Assembly (NCBI GenBank): GCA_002343455.1
Contig: DDSR01000488.1
Span: 1 to 15,478, forward strand
Source of the DNA: Deltaproteobacteria bacterium UBA2385
GTDB taxonomy: Bacteria > Myxococcota_A > UBA796 > UBA2385
DNA: 15,478 nt
Reading direction: 5' to 3'
Shown: positions 1-6,765 of the stretch, piece by piece
Position numbering within the stretch: position 1 is the first letter of the stretch
How the letters are laid out: each line of letters begins with the position of its first letter
The notes under the pieces: generated by a model
What the model was told of the DNA's origin: nothing
Seen by the model: only the letters and a program-made list of their open reading frames with translations
Databases searched by the model: none
Program-made: the position numbers and the translations under genes

Positions 1-1440
1 GCGCTGGCGCTGGCCCCCCGACAGGCGCATCCCCAGCTCGTCGAGGCGGGTCTGGTAGCCGTGGGGCAGGGCCTGGATGAAGTCGTGGGCGTTGGCCACC
101 CGCGCGGCGGCCTCGATCTGTTCAGGCGTGGGCTCCTCTCCCGGGGGGGCGCCGAAGGCGATGTTGGCGGCGACGCTGTCGTTGAAGAGGAAGCCCTCCT
201 GGCTGACCAGGGCGACGGCCTGCCGGAGGCTGGAGAGGCTGAGCTCGCGCAGATCGAGGCCGTCCAGGGTGATGCGGCCGCCGCTGGGGTCGCGGAAGCG
301 GGGGATCAAGCTGGCGACGGTGCTCTTGCCCGAGCCGCTGGCGCCGACCAGGGCGACCATCTGTCCAGGTCGGACCTCGAAGTCGATGCCGCGCAGCACC
401 GGTCGGCCGGGCTCGTACTCGAAGTCGACCTGCTGAAAGCACAGGGTCGGGCGCTGGCGGGGGGCGGGCGAGGTGCCGGTATCGGGGACGGAGGGCTGGG
501 TGTCGAGCACGGCGAAGACGGCCTCGGAGCCGGCCAGGGCGCGCTGGGTGAGGCTCTGGATCAGGGCGATGCCCTTGAGCGGGTCGTTGACCAGGGCGAT
601 GGCCAGCATGAAGCCGACCAGCTCGCCGGCGCTGAGCTCACCGGCGAAGACCTGCTGGCCTCCGACCAGGATGCAGGCGGCGATGCCGATGCTGGCGATC
701 AGCTCGACCACGGGTCCGGGCACGAGCTGGGCGGTGAAGACCCGCAGCTGCAGGCGGCGCTGCAGCTCGTTCTCGACGTCGAAGCGCTCCTGGCGGCGGG
801 CTTCGCCGCTGTTCGCCTGGACGGTGCGGATTCCGCTGAGGGTCTCGGCGCTGGAGGCGGACAGACCGGCCATGTTGTCCAGGCTCTGGCGGCTGCTCTG
901 CCGCAGGCGCTTGCCGAAGCGGTCGATCGGCAGGGCGACGAAGGGCAGCAGGACGATCGCCACCAGGGTCAGGCGGGCGTTCATATGAAAGGCGGCGCCG
1001 AGCAGGACCAGCAGGGTGAGCGGCTTCTGGACGGCGGTGACGATGCCGGAGACGCCGTACTGGATGTTGCCGACGTCGTTGACGAGGCGGGCGAGGCGCT
1101 CGCCGAGGGGGTGGGCCTGGTGCCAGCCGGCGTCCAGGCGGAGGTAGTGTGCGAAGAGCTCGCGGCGGAGCTGGGTGACGACGGCCCAGGCGACGTTGCG
1201 GGTCAGCAGGCCGCGGCCGACGGTGATGGCGCCGTTGATGGCGTACAGACCGACGAAGGCGAAGGGGAGGGTGGCCAGGCCGGCGGCGTCGCGGGCGATC
1301 AGGACCTCGTCGAGCACGCGCTGGACGAGGAAGACCAGGGCGCCGGGGACGAGGGCCTGGACGCAGAGCAGGACCAGGGCGAGGGCCAGGGTGGCGCGAT
1401 GAGGCCAGAAGTAGGACAGCAGGCGGCGAAGCGGGCTCAT
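1..1440 (-). CDS. msbA: MsbA-like ABC exporter, fused permease-ATPase, 3' end cut by window edge
   Basis: This is a type IV (ABCB) half-transporter; in this operon it probably flips lipid A-core across the inner membrane. 480 residues are visible, starting MSPLRRLLSYFWPHRATLAL. Residues 1 to about 300 are hydrophobic and match a six-helix ABC membrane domain. The ATPase domain follows, with Walker A GASGSGKST at 366-374, a Q-loop (VSQEGFLF) and the signature LSGGQ at 473-477. The window ends four codons after LSGGQ began its helix, so Walker B, the D-loop and the H-loop lie outside. MsbA is usually near 580 residues, so about 100 are missing. The ATG overlaps the stop of the upstream gene as ATGA (1437-1440), so translation is probably coupled. 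Family membership is very sure. Lipid A as substrate is inferred from lpxB two genes upstream; another lipid or peptide is possible. Confidence 0.9.
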   Translation of the reverse strand, partial: MSPLRRLLSYFWPHRATLALALVLLCVQALVPGALVFLVQRVLDEVLIARDAAGLATLPFAFVGLYAINGAITVGRGLLTRNVAWAVVTQLRRELFAHYLRLDAGWHQAHPLGERLARLVNDVGNIQYGVSGIVTAVQKPLTLLVLLGAAFHMNARLTLVAIVLLPFVALPIDRFGKRLRQSSRQSLDNMAGLSASSAETLSGIRTVQANSGEARRQERFDVENELQRRLQLRVFTAQLVPGPVVELIASIGIAACILVGGQQVFAGELSAGELVGFMLAIALVNDPLKGIALIQSLTQRALAGSEAVFAVLDTQPSVPDTGTSPAPRQRPTLCFQQVDFEYEPGRPVLRGIDFEVRPGQMVALVGASGSGKSTVASLIPRFRDPSGGRITLDGLDLRELSLSSLRQAVALVSQEGFLFNDSVAANIAFGAPPGEEPTPEQIEAAARVANAHDFIQALPHGYQTRLDELGMRLSGGQRQR

Positions 1441-2525
1441 GGGGTGGCCCCGAAGGCGTAGACCTGCCAGCGCTGGACGAGGACGGACTGGTCGTGCCGC
1501 GGGCCGTCCAGCCAGGCGCTGACGGCGTGGGGGCCGTCCAAGCGGGGGAGGTTGGGGCGGCCGGTCGACCAGGGGCGGACGAAGAGGCCGGCGCTGTCGG
1601 CGGGGGGTGCGCCGATGTGGGGGGCGAGCCCGGCGTAGAAGCGGATCCAGGCGGCGTCGGCCTCCTCTTCGCACCAGACCTGGGGCACTCCCCAGGCGGC
1701 GACGCTCTCGCCCAGGATCCTGCCTCCGACGAAGGCGGCGCGGGGGTCGGGATCGAGGGAGACGAGGGGCTGGAGGTGGTGGGCGGCGAGGCCCAGGCTG
1801 AGGAGCAGGCCCGGCCCCGCGGCCAGGCCCAGGGCGCTCTGCCAGCGCAGGCTGGCGCGGCTGAGCGAGAAGAGGGCGCTGAGGGCGGGGATGGCCATCA
1901 GCTCGGGCATGGCGAAGGCGAGGGCCAGCAGGGTGGCCAGCCAGGCGCCCACGAAGGCGAGGAGGTCGGCGCGCTCGCGGGGGCGGAAGGCGAGGCTGGC
2001 CAGCATCCAGGCGGCGGCGGGGATGGAGGCGAGGCCGAGCTGACGGATCAGGCCGAGGCTGGCGTCGAGGGAGGGGGGCTGCCAGAGGGGGAGGCTGGTC
2101 AGGATGGCGCCGGCGCAGAGTCCGGCGAGGGTGTACCAGGCCCGGTGCAGGGTGTAGAGCGAGGCGGCCCAGAGCGCCGCGACCAGGGGGGTGGCGGTGG
2201 CGGTGAAGCCGAGCAGGCCGAGGCCAGGGGCGGCGAGCAGGGCCAGGGCCAGCAGGCGCGGGTGGCGGGAGGCCCGCAGCAGCAGGCCGAAGGTGGCGGC
2301 GGCGAGCAGGGTGGGGAGGACGCGGAGAGCCAGCTCGGGGTCGAGGGGGAGCGCGGTGCCGAGCTGGGCGAGGGCGCCAGGGAGCCAGCCGACGGGCGCG
2401 CAGTCGAGGTCGGCGGGGGTGGCGCAGGCGAGGGTCAGGGCCTCCTCGGCGCTGAGGTCCAGGCGCGCCGCCAGCAGCAGGCGACCTGCCAGCAGTAAGA
2501 GCAGCGTGCAGAGCGCGATCCTCAT
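1437..2525 (-). CDS. GT39/ArnT-like polytopic membrane protein, degenerate
   Basis: This 362-residue protein starts MRIALCTLLLLLAGRLLLAA and is mostly hydrophobic, with roughly eight to nine predicted membrane segments in residues 1 to about 260 and a soluble tail. The layout resembles the PMT_2/GT39 family (ArnT, dolichyl-P-mannose transferases): a first helix, then a short acidic loop (LDLSAEEALTLAC), then an RVLPTLLAA segment and a TATATPLVAALWAASLY segment. In typical members the loop reads DE and the later segment carries an Asp before PL; here these are EE and absent. It is also shorter than ArnT (about 550). The family adds sugars from lipid carriers on the periplasmic side, and ArnT modifies lipid A. 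Sitting between lpxB and an msbA-like gene supports a lipid A role, but catalysis is doubtful. Both ends are 4-base overlaps with neighbours. An in-frame extension to 2783 is only lpxB antisense-like arginine/proline composition and was dropped. Confidence 0.55.
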   Translation of the reverse strand: MRIALCTLLLLLAGRLLLAARLDLSAEEALTLACATPADLDCAPVGWLPGALAQLGTALPLDPELALRVLPTLLAAATFGLLLRASRHPRLLALALLAAPGLGLLGFTATATPLVAALWAASLYTLHRAWYTLAGLCAGAILTSLPLWQPPSLDASLGLIRQLGLASIPAAAWMLASLAFRPRERADLLAFVGAWLATLLALAFAMPELMAIPALSALFSLSRASLRWQSALGLAAGPGLLLSLGLAAHHLQPLVSLDPDPRAAFVGGRILGESVAAWGVPQVWCEEEADAAWIRFYAGLAPHIGAPPADSAGLFVRPWSTGRPNLPRLDGPHAVSAWLDGPRHDQSVLVQRWQVYAFGATP

Positions 2526-3625
2526 GGGGCAGACAGGGGAGACGTGAAGAGAGGGCGGGCGACCTCCGCCATGCGGGCGGCGGCGCCGGGGGTGCCGAGC
2601 GCGCTGAGATCGATGGGCTGGTGCTCGGGGAGGGCGAGGAGGGCGCGGGCGAGGCGGTCGGGGTCGAGCTGCTGGAGGTGCTCGGGGACGACCTCGGGGG
2701 CCTTGCCGCCGGCGGCGATGTCGGCGAGGACGTTGGGCATGGCGAGGTGGTGGACGTCGCGGACGAGGGCGCGGCCGATCCACCAGGTCAGCGGGTGGAC
2801 GCAGTGGGCGACGACCATCGGCAGGCCCAGCACGGCGAGCTCGAGGGTGACGGTGCCGGACTTGCAGAGGGCGCCGCGGCAGCGGGAGAGGGCGGCGACG
2901 TCGGGCACGGGCTGCACCCAGTCGGGCAGGCCGGGGGGAGGGGTGGGGCCGGCCAGCAGGAAGCGCGCGCCCTGGCGTTGGGCGCGGAGGCGCTCGGCGG
3001 CCTTGAGGAAGGGGCCGAGGTGGCGGCGGCGCTCTTGCGGGCGCGAGCCGGGGAGCAGGGCGTAGAGGAGGGGGTCGACGGTGGCGGGGTCCCGGCGGGG
3101 CAGGCGGTCGAGGACGGGGTGGCCGGTGAAGACGGCCTGGAAGTCGGGGGCCTGGACCTCGCTGTAGAGGGCGGGCTCGAAGGCGAAGAGGCAGCAGAGG
3201 CGGGTGAAGCGGGCGGCGACGGTGTGGACGCGGGCGCGGCGCCAGGCCCAGACCTGGGGGCTGACGAGGCCGATGACGGGGATGCCGCGGGCCCGGGCGT
3301 AGGCGGCGAGGGGCAGGTTGAGGTCGGGCGCGTCGACGACCATCAGGGCGTCGGCACCTTCGTCGAGGGCGTCGAAGAGGGCGCGTCGGGCCCGCCGGAC
3401 CCGAGGGAGGTGGCGCAGGACCTCGGCGAGGCCCATGACGCTGAGATCCTCGACGGGGGCCACCTCCCGCACGCCGAGCTGCCGCAGGGCCGGGCCGGCG
3501 ATGCCGGAGACCCTGAGCTCGATGCCGGCGAGCTCGACCTGCGCGCAGAGCACGCGCAGCACCTCGGCGGCGAGGCGGTCGCCCGAGGCCTCGGCGACCG
3601 AGACGAGCAGGCGGGGGCGGCTCAC
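2522..3625 (-). CDS. lpxB: Lipid-A-disaccharide synthase LpxB
   Basis: LpxB joins UDP-2,3-diacylglucosamine and lipid X to make the beta-1,6 disaccharide of lipid A, at the inner face of the inner membrane (GT19 family). The 367-residue length fits the family (about 380). Family landmarks occur in order: AEASGD (11-16, usually GEASGD), DAPDLNL (98-104), SPQVWAWR (122-129), FTGHPVLD (166-173), LPGSRPQE (191-198), SGTVTLELAVLGLPMVV (256-272) and a C-terminal NVLADIAAGGKAPEVVPE region. The start is GTG at 3625, chosen because SRPRLLVSVAEASGD begins exactly where LpxB proteins begin. It overlaps the TGA of the upstream gene as GTGA, and the gene's own stop overlaps the next start as ATGA. Sequence upstream of 3625 in the same frame is low-complexity Arg/Pro/Gly, typical of a shadow reading frame. 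Identification is very sure. Confidence 0.96.
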   Translation of the reverse strand: MSRPRLLVSVAEASGDRLAAEVLRVLCAQVELAGIELRVSGIAGPALRQLGVREVAPVEDLSVMGLAEVLRHLPRVRRARRALFDALDEGADALMVVDAPDLNLPLAAYARARGIPVIGLVSPQVWAWRRARVHTVAARFTRLCCLFAFEPALYSEVQAPDFQAVFTGHPVLDRLPRRDPATVDPLLYALLPGSRPQERRRHLGPFLKAAERLRAQRQGARFLLAGPTPPPGLPDWVQPVPDVAALSRCRGALCKSGTVTLELAVLGLPMVVAHCVHPLTWWIGRALVRDVHHLAMPNVLADIAAGGKAPEVVPEHLQQLDPDRLARALLALPEHQPIDLSALGTPGAAARMAEVARPLFTSPLSAP

Positions 3626-4470
3626 GAGGCTCCGCGGGAGCCTTCGGGCCCGACCGACCACCAGCTCATCGCCGGGGTGGTGAAGGCGTGGACGGCCTCG
3701 CCCCGAGCGTCCACCGCGATGAAGCCGGCCTGCCAGCCGCGGCGGCGCATCTGGGTCACCAGGCGGTCCCGAGCCTCGGCCAGGCTGAGCCCGCCCTCGA
3801 CCAGGGCGACGAGCCGGGCGGCGATGGCGCCGTCGACGATCTGCTCGCCGACGCCGGTCAGGCTGACGGCGGCGACGGCGTTGGCGTAGGTGGCGGCGAC
3901 GGTGGGGGTGTCCGAGACCCGGCCGACGGCCTCCATCCCGCGCCCGCCCGTGCTGGTGGCAGAGGCCAGGTGGCCCCGCAGATCCAGGGCGACCGCGCCG
4001 ACCGTGCCGCCGAGGCCGTGCAGGCCGGCCTCCCACTCGGCGATTCGCGCGGCGGTGCGGACCTCTCCCTCGGGCAGGCCCAGCTCCCTGGCTCGGGCCA
4101 GGGCCCCCGGGCCGGCGAGCACCCTACAGTCGTCGTCGAGGAGAGCCCGGGCCAGCAGGATGGGGTTGGGCAGGCCCTCGACGTTCACCACGCCGGCGAA
4201 GCGCTCCTCCGCGCCGTTCATCACCGCGGCCGAGAGGCGGGCCAGGCCGTCGACCTGCAGCTTGCTGCCCAGGCCGGCGTTCATGTCGGGGTGGTCCTCC
4301 ATCGAGCGCACGGCGTTGACCACGGTGTCCAGCGCCTCGGCCCCGGCCTGCAGGTCCGCGGAGAGGCGCTCGGCCAGGCCGCGCAGGTGGGTCATCACCC
4401 GCTCCCGAGGTGCGGGCTGGAGCACACCGCCCGCGCCGGCGTGGAGGAGGATCACCGGGATTTGTGGCAT
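3622..4470 (-). CDS. Isoaspartyl peptidase / plant-type L-asparaginase (Ntn hydrolase)
   Basis: This 282-residue protein matches the T2 family, which is made as a precursor and cleaves itself before a Thr that becomes the nucleophile. Members hydrolyse asparagine or beta-aspartyl (isoaspartyl) dipeptides. Visible landmarks: ILLHAGAGG (8-15), NAGLGSKLQVDG (64-75), the nucleophile motif GGTVGAVALD (154-163, Thr156), ATSTGG (171-176), GRVSDTP (183-189, Arg184 and Asp187 at substrate-binding positions) and TGVGE (205-209). Differences from the common form are MNG for MDG, RLSA for MDAS and GRVSD for GRVGD, so substrate preference may differ. The start at ATG 4470 has GGAGG five bases upstream, the best ribosome site on this strand. 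It is the first gene of the operon with lpxB, whose GTG overlaps its stop. No signal peptide, so cytoplasmic. Earlier in-frame starts run into the promoter region of the divergent gene. Confidence 0.9.
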   Translation of the reverse strand: MPQIPVILLHAGAGGVLQPAPRERVMTHLRGLAERLSADLQAGAEALDTVVNAVRSMEDHPDMNAGLGSKLQVDGLARLSAAVMNGAEERFAGVVNVEGLPNPILLARALLDDDCRVLAGPGALARARELGLPEGEVRTAARIAEWEAGLHGLGGTVGAVALDLRGHLASATSTGGRGMEAVGRVSDTPTVAATYANAVAAVSLTGVGEQIVDGAIAARLVALVEGGLSLAEARDRLVTQMRRRGWQAGFIAVDARGEAVHAFTTPAMSWWSVGPEGSRGAS

Positions 4471-4547
4471 CGAAGCCTCCAGACCGTGGCAAAAGTTGAC
4501 CACGGGCGCGCGCCTTGGGGTAGCATGCGCGCGCCCGGAGGACATAC
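4471..4547. promoter_or_regulatory. Divergent intergenic region with two inverted repeats
   Basis: This 77-base gap separates the asparaginase-lpxB operon (minus) from the von Willebrand lipoprotein gene (plus) and must carry both promoters. Two perfect inverted repeats are visible. The first has arms CCGTGG (4484-4489) and CCACGG (4500-4505). The second has 11-base arms CGGGCGCGCGC (4503-4513) and GCGCGCGCCCG (4527-4537), separated by 13 bases. The second pair brackets the candidate -10 of the plus-strand gene and reaches its ribosome site. Operator function is inference; GC-rich DNA makes some repeats by chance. I found no convincing minus-strand promoter. Confidence 0.5.
4496..4526 (+). 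promoter_or_regulatory. Candidate sigma-70-type promoter for the vWA lipoprotein gene
   Basis: TTGACC at 4496-4501 fits the -35 consensus at five of six positions. TAGCAT at 4521-4526 fits the TANNNT -10 pattern. The spacer is 19 bases, longer than the usual 17. The expected start of transcription is about 20 bases before the ATG at 4548, leaving room for the GGAGG site at 4537-4541. Confidence 0.5.
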
Positions 4548-5897
4548 ATGACCGTCAGACTCTGCTCGAACCTGCTCCCGCTTTGCCTCGCGCTGGTGGT
4601 CGGCTGCAACGACTACAAGCTCAACCCCAAGCCCGACGGCAACGAGGGCACCGAGCCGACCGAGGTCCCCGCCGAGTCGCCGGACATCGAGGTCGAGCCC
4701 GCCAGCCTGGACTTCGGCGGGGTGCTCAAGAACTGCCCCTCGGCCCCCCAGACCGTGACGGTGCGCAACGTGGGCCAGGCCCACCTCGACGTGTCCGACC
4801 TCTCCTTCGCCAACTCGCGCTTCTCGCTGGACTGGGACGGCGCAGCCTTCCAGCTGGCCCCCGGAGAGGAGCGGGAGTTCGAGGCGCTCTTCACGCCCGA
4901 GGCCTATAGCCCCTACGAGACCGAGCTCGTGGTGCTCAGCAACGATCCCGACGAGGGCGAGCTGACCGTGCCCAGCGAGGGCTACGGCGACGAGAGCGCG
5001 ATGTACGAAGAGGGCTTCGTGCAGAGCTCCTGGGACGCCGTCGACGTGCTCTGGGTGATCGACAACTCCTGCTCGATGGACGAAGAGCAGACCGAGATGC
5101 GCAACAACTTCTCCAGCTTCATCACCGAGTTCGTGACGTTGGAGCTGGACTACCAGATGGCCGTCGTGACGACGGACATGGACGACCCCAGCCAGTCGGG
5201 CAAGTTCGTGGGCGCGATGATGACGCCGTCGACGACGGGCATCGAGGCGGAGTTCGTGCGCCAGGCCAGCCAGGGAAGCGCCGGCTCGGGCGAGGAGCGC
5301 GGCATGGACGCGGTCTACGCCGCCCTGACCGCGCCGCTGATCGGCGGCGCCCACGCCGGCTTCCTGCGCGAAGAGGCCGCGCTGGCGGTGGTCGTGCTCT
5401 CGGACGAGGACGACTACAGCCGGGTGGTCGACGGGACCTTCCAGAGCTTCTTCCAGGGCCTCAAGGCCGACCCCTCCAAGGTCACCTTCAACGCCATCGT
5501 CGGCGACCCGACCTCGGGCGGCATCTTCTCGGGTGGCTGCACGGACTGGGCGGGCTCGACGATGCTCTCGGCCAGCGCCGGGGACCGCTACGTCAACATG
5601 GCCCTGGCCACCGGCGGCCTGTGGCGCTCGATCTGCTACGCCGACTACGCCGAGACCATGCAGCACATCTCGCTGACCTCGGCGGGGATGATCGCCACGC
5701 TGCGCCTCTCCGAGGTGCCGACCAACTTCGGCCTGATCGAGGTCTACGTCGACTCGACCCAGTGGTACTACGGCCTCTACGATGGCTGGACCTACGACAG
5801 CGACGAGAACAGCCTGACCTTCCACGGCGAGGCCATCCCCGCCCAGGGCGAGTACGTGCTGGTCCGCTACCCGATCACGGGTGAGTGCAGCGGCTGA
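4548..5897 (+). CDS. Lipoprotein with ASH/SPD-2-like domain and von Willebrand factor A domain
   Basis: A 449-residue exported lipoprotein. The signal peptide ends in a lipobox (ALVVGC, Cys20), followed by a charged linker to about 45. Residues 47-147 (IEVEPASLDFGGV, VRNVGQAHLDVSDL, SNDPDEGELTVPSEG) match the immunoglobulin-like ASH/SPD-2/Hydin class often named choice-of-anchor D. Residues 165 to about 380 form a von Willebrand A domain with the MIDAS start DNSCSM (Asp172, Ser174, Ser176), a TTD segment near 208-210 and LSDEDDY near 284-290. A C-terminal beta-rich part (385-449) follows. The domain binds divalent metal and usually mediates protein contacts; partner unknown. GGAGG lies six bases before the ATG. 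It stands alone on the plus strand inside a lipid A locus, with no MoxR or Bat genes nearby. Similar lipoproteins are common in Myxococcota, with no established function that I know of. Confidence 0.88.
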   Translation: MTVRLCSNLLPLCLALVVGCNDYKLNPKPDGNEGTEPTEVPAESPDIEVEPASLDFGGVLKNCPSAPQTVTVRNVGQAHLDVSDLSFANSRFSLDWDGAAFQLAPGEEREFEALFTPEAYSPYETELVVLSNDPDEGELTVPSEGYGDESAMYEEGFVQSSWDAVDVLWVIDNSCSMDEEQTEMRNNFSSFITEFVTLELDYQMAVVTTDMDDPSQSGKFVGAMMTPSTTGIEAEFVRQASQGSAGSGEERGMDAVYAALTAPLIGGAHAGFLREEAALAVVVLSDEDDYSRVVDGTFQSFFQGLKADPSKVTFNAIVGDPTSGGIFSGGCTDWAGSTMLSASAGDRYVNMALATGGLWRSICYADYAETMQHISLTSAGMIATLRLSEVPTNFGLIEVYVDSTQWYYGLYDGWTYDSDENSLTFHGEAIPAQGEYVLVRYPITGECSG

Positions 5898-6765
5898 GGC
5901 TGGCCTCGCGCACGCGCTGGACTAGCTCCAGCACCTCCATGGCTTCGGGGCCGGCGCACGGGAAGGGGGCCTCCCCCCGCACGGCGGCCAGGAAGGCCTC
6001 GTGCTCGGCGTCCAGGGCGTCCTGAGCGGGCAGGGTCAGCCGGGTCGGGCTCAGCGAGGGGTCGGCGCCGTCGATGGCGTGGGCCTGGCGCTGGAGCAGG
6101 TCGAGGCTCCAGTAGGCGCCCTCGGCGAAGAGGCGGGCGGTGCGGACGCCGGTGGGCGAGAGCCGGCTGGCGCGCAGGCTGGCGACGCCGCCAGGAAAGC
6201 CGGGTGAGGGGCCGATCTCCAGGCGAGCGTCGACCAGGTCCAGCCCGCAGCCCCGCAGATCGAAGCCCACGGCGCGGACGTCCTGCACGGGGCCCGGTCC
6301 CAGCCAGGTGCGGACGAGGTCCAGGTCGTGGACCATCAGGTCGCCGATGACGTCGACGTCGGTGCCGCGCTCGCCCGGCGCGGCGGCCTTCCAGGGGGCG
6401 AGGCGCACACACTCGACGAAGCCGGGTCGGACCGGGGGCAGGGCGCGGACGGCGGGGTTGAAGCGCTCGATGTGGCCGACGCTGAGCCGGGGGAAGGCGG
6501 CCAGGACCGCCGCCTGCGTGGCGTCGGCGGCCAGAGGCTTCTCGACCAGGCAGGCGACGCCGGCGCGCAGCAGGGGGAGGGCCACCTCGACGTGGCTGAG
6601 GGTGGGCGAGGCGATGACCGCGAAGTCGAGCTCGCTGGGGTTCACCGGGTCGCTGTGACCCTTGGCCGCGTCGTGCAGGCTGAGGCGGACATCGGCGCGG
6701 TCCGCCAGCTTTCGAGCGTGGTGGCTTCCCATCCGGCCGAGGCCGATGACCGCGCCCCGGAGCAT
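5875..6765 (-). CDS. Gfo/Idh/MocA-family NAD(P)-dependent oxidoreductase, lpxA-linked
   Basis: This 296-residue protein has the family's Rossmann start (AVIGLGRMGSHHARK, GxGxxG at 8-13), the EKP motif (75-77, EKPLA), VGHIERFNP (97-104) and a catalytic-type segment GDLMVHDLDL (141-150). Family members oxidise or reduce hydroxyls of sugars or nucleotide sugars using bound NAD(P). Its ATG overlaps the lpxA stop by one base (TGATG), so the two are almost surely translated together. A family member in this position recalls GnnA, which oxidises UDP-GlcNAc at C3 before GnnB amination to give a diamino sugar for lipid A; an oxidoreductase of this family also sits in lpx operons of other deltaproteobacteria. 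No GnnB-like aminotransferase lies in the window, so the reaction is inference. Its 3' end overlaps the convergent lipoprotein gene by 23 bp. Confidence 0.88.
   Translation of the reverse strand: MLRGAVIGLGRMGSHHARKLADRADVRLSLHDAAKGHSDPVNPSELDFAVIASPTLSHVEVALPLLRAGVACLVEKPLAADATQAAVLAAFPRLSVGHIERFNPAVRALPPVRPGFVECVRLAPWKAAAPGERGTDVDVIGDLMVHDLDLVRTWLGPGPVQDVRAVGFDLRGCGLDLVDARLEIGPSPGFPGGVASLRASRLSPTGVRTARLFAEGAYWSLDLLQRQAHAIDGADPSLSPTRLTLPAQDALDAEHEAFLAAVRGEAPFPCAGPEAMEVLELVQRVREASLSRCTHP

Noticed and set aside
61..1461. Plus-strand open frame across the ABC exporter
   Set aside because: It mirrors the exporter, whose Walker A and signature motifs are unmistakable; the plus frame shows only low-complexity Gly/Ala/Asp/Gln.
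2621..4551. Long plus-strand frames over lpxB and the asparaginase gene
   Set aside because: Antisense shadows without motifs or ribosome sites.
4452..5825. Minus-strand frame of about 457 codons opposite the vWA lipoprotein
   Set aside because: The plus strand has a lipobox, MIDAS motif, promoter and ribosome site; the minus frame is Val/Gly/His/Arg-rich and featureless.
4548..5897. A MoxR/Bat-type vWA system or a ternary conflict system
   Set aside because: The protein is a lipoprotein and no MoxR ATPase, protease or nuclease partner lies next to it.
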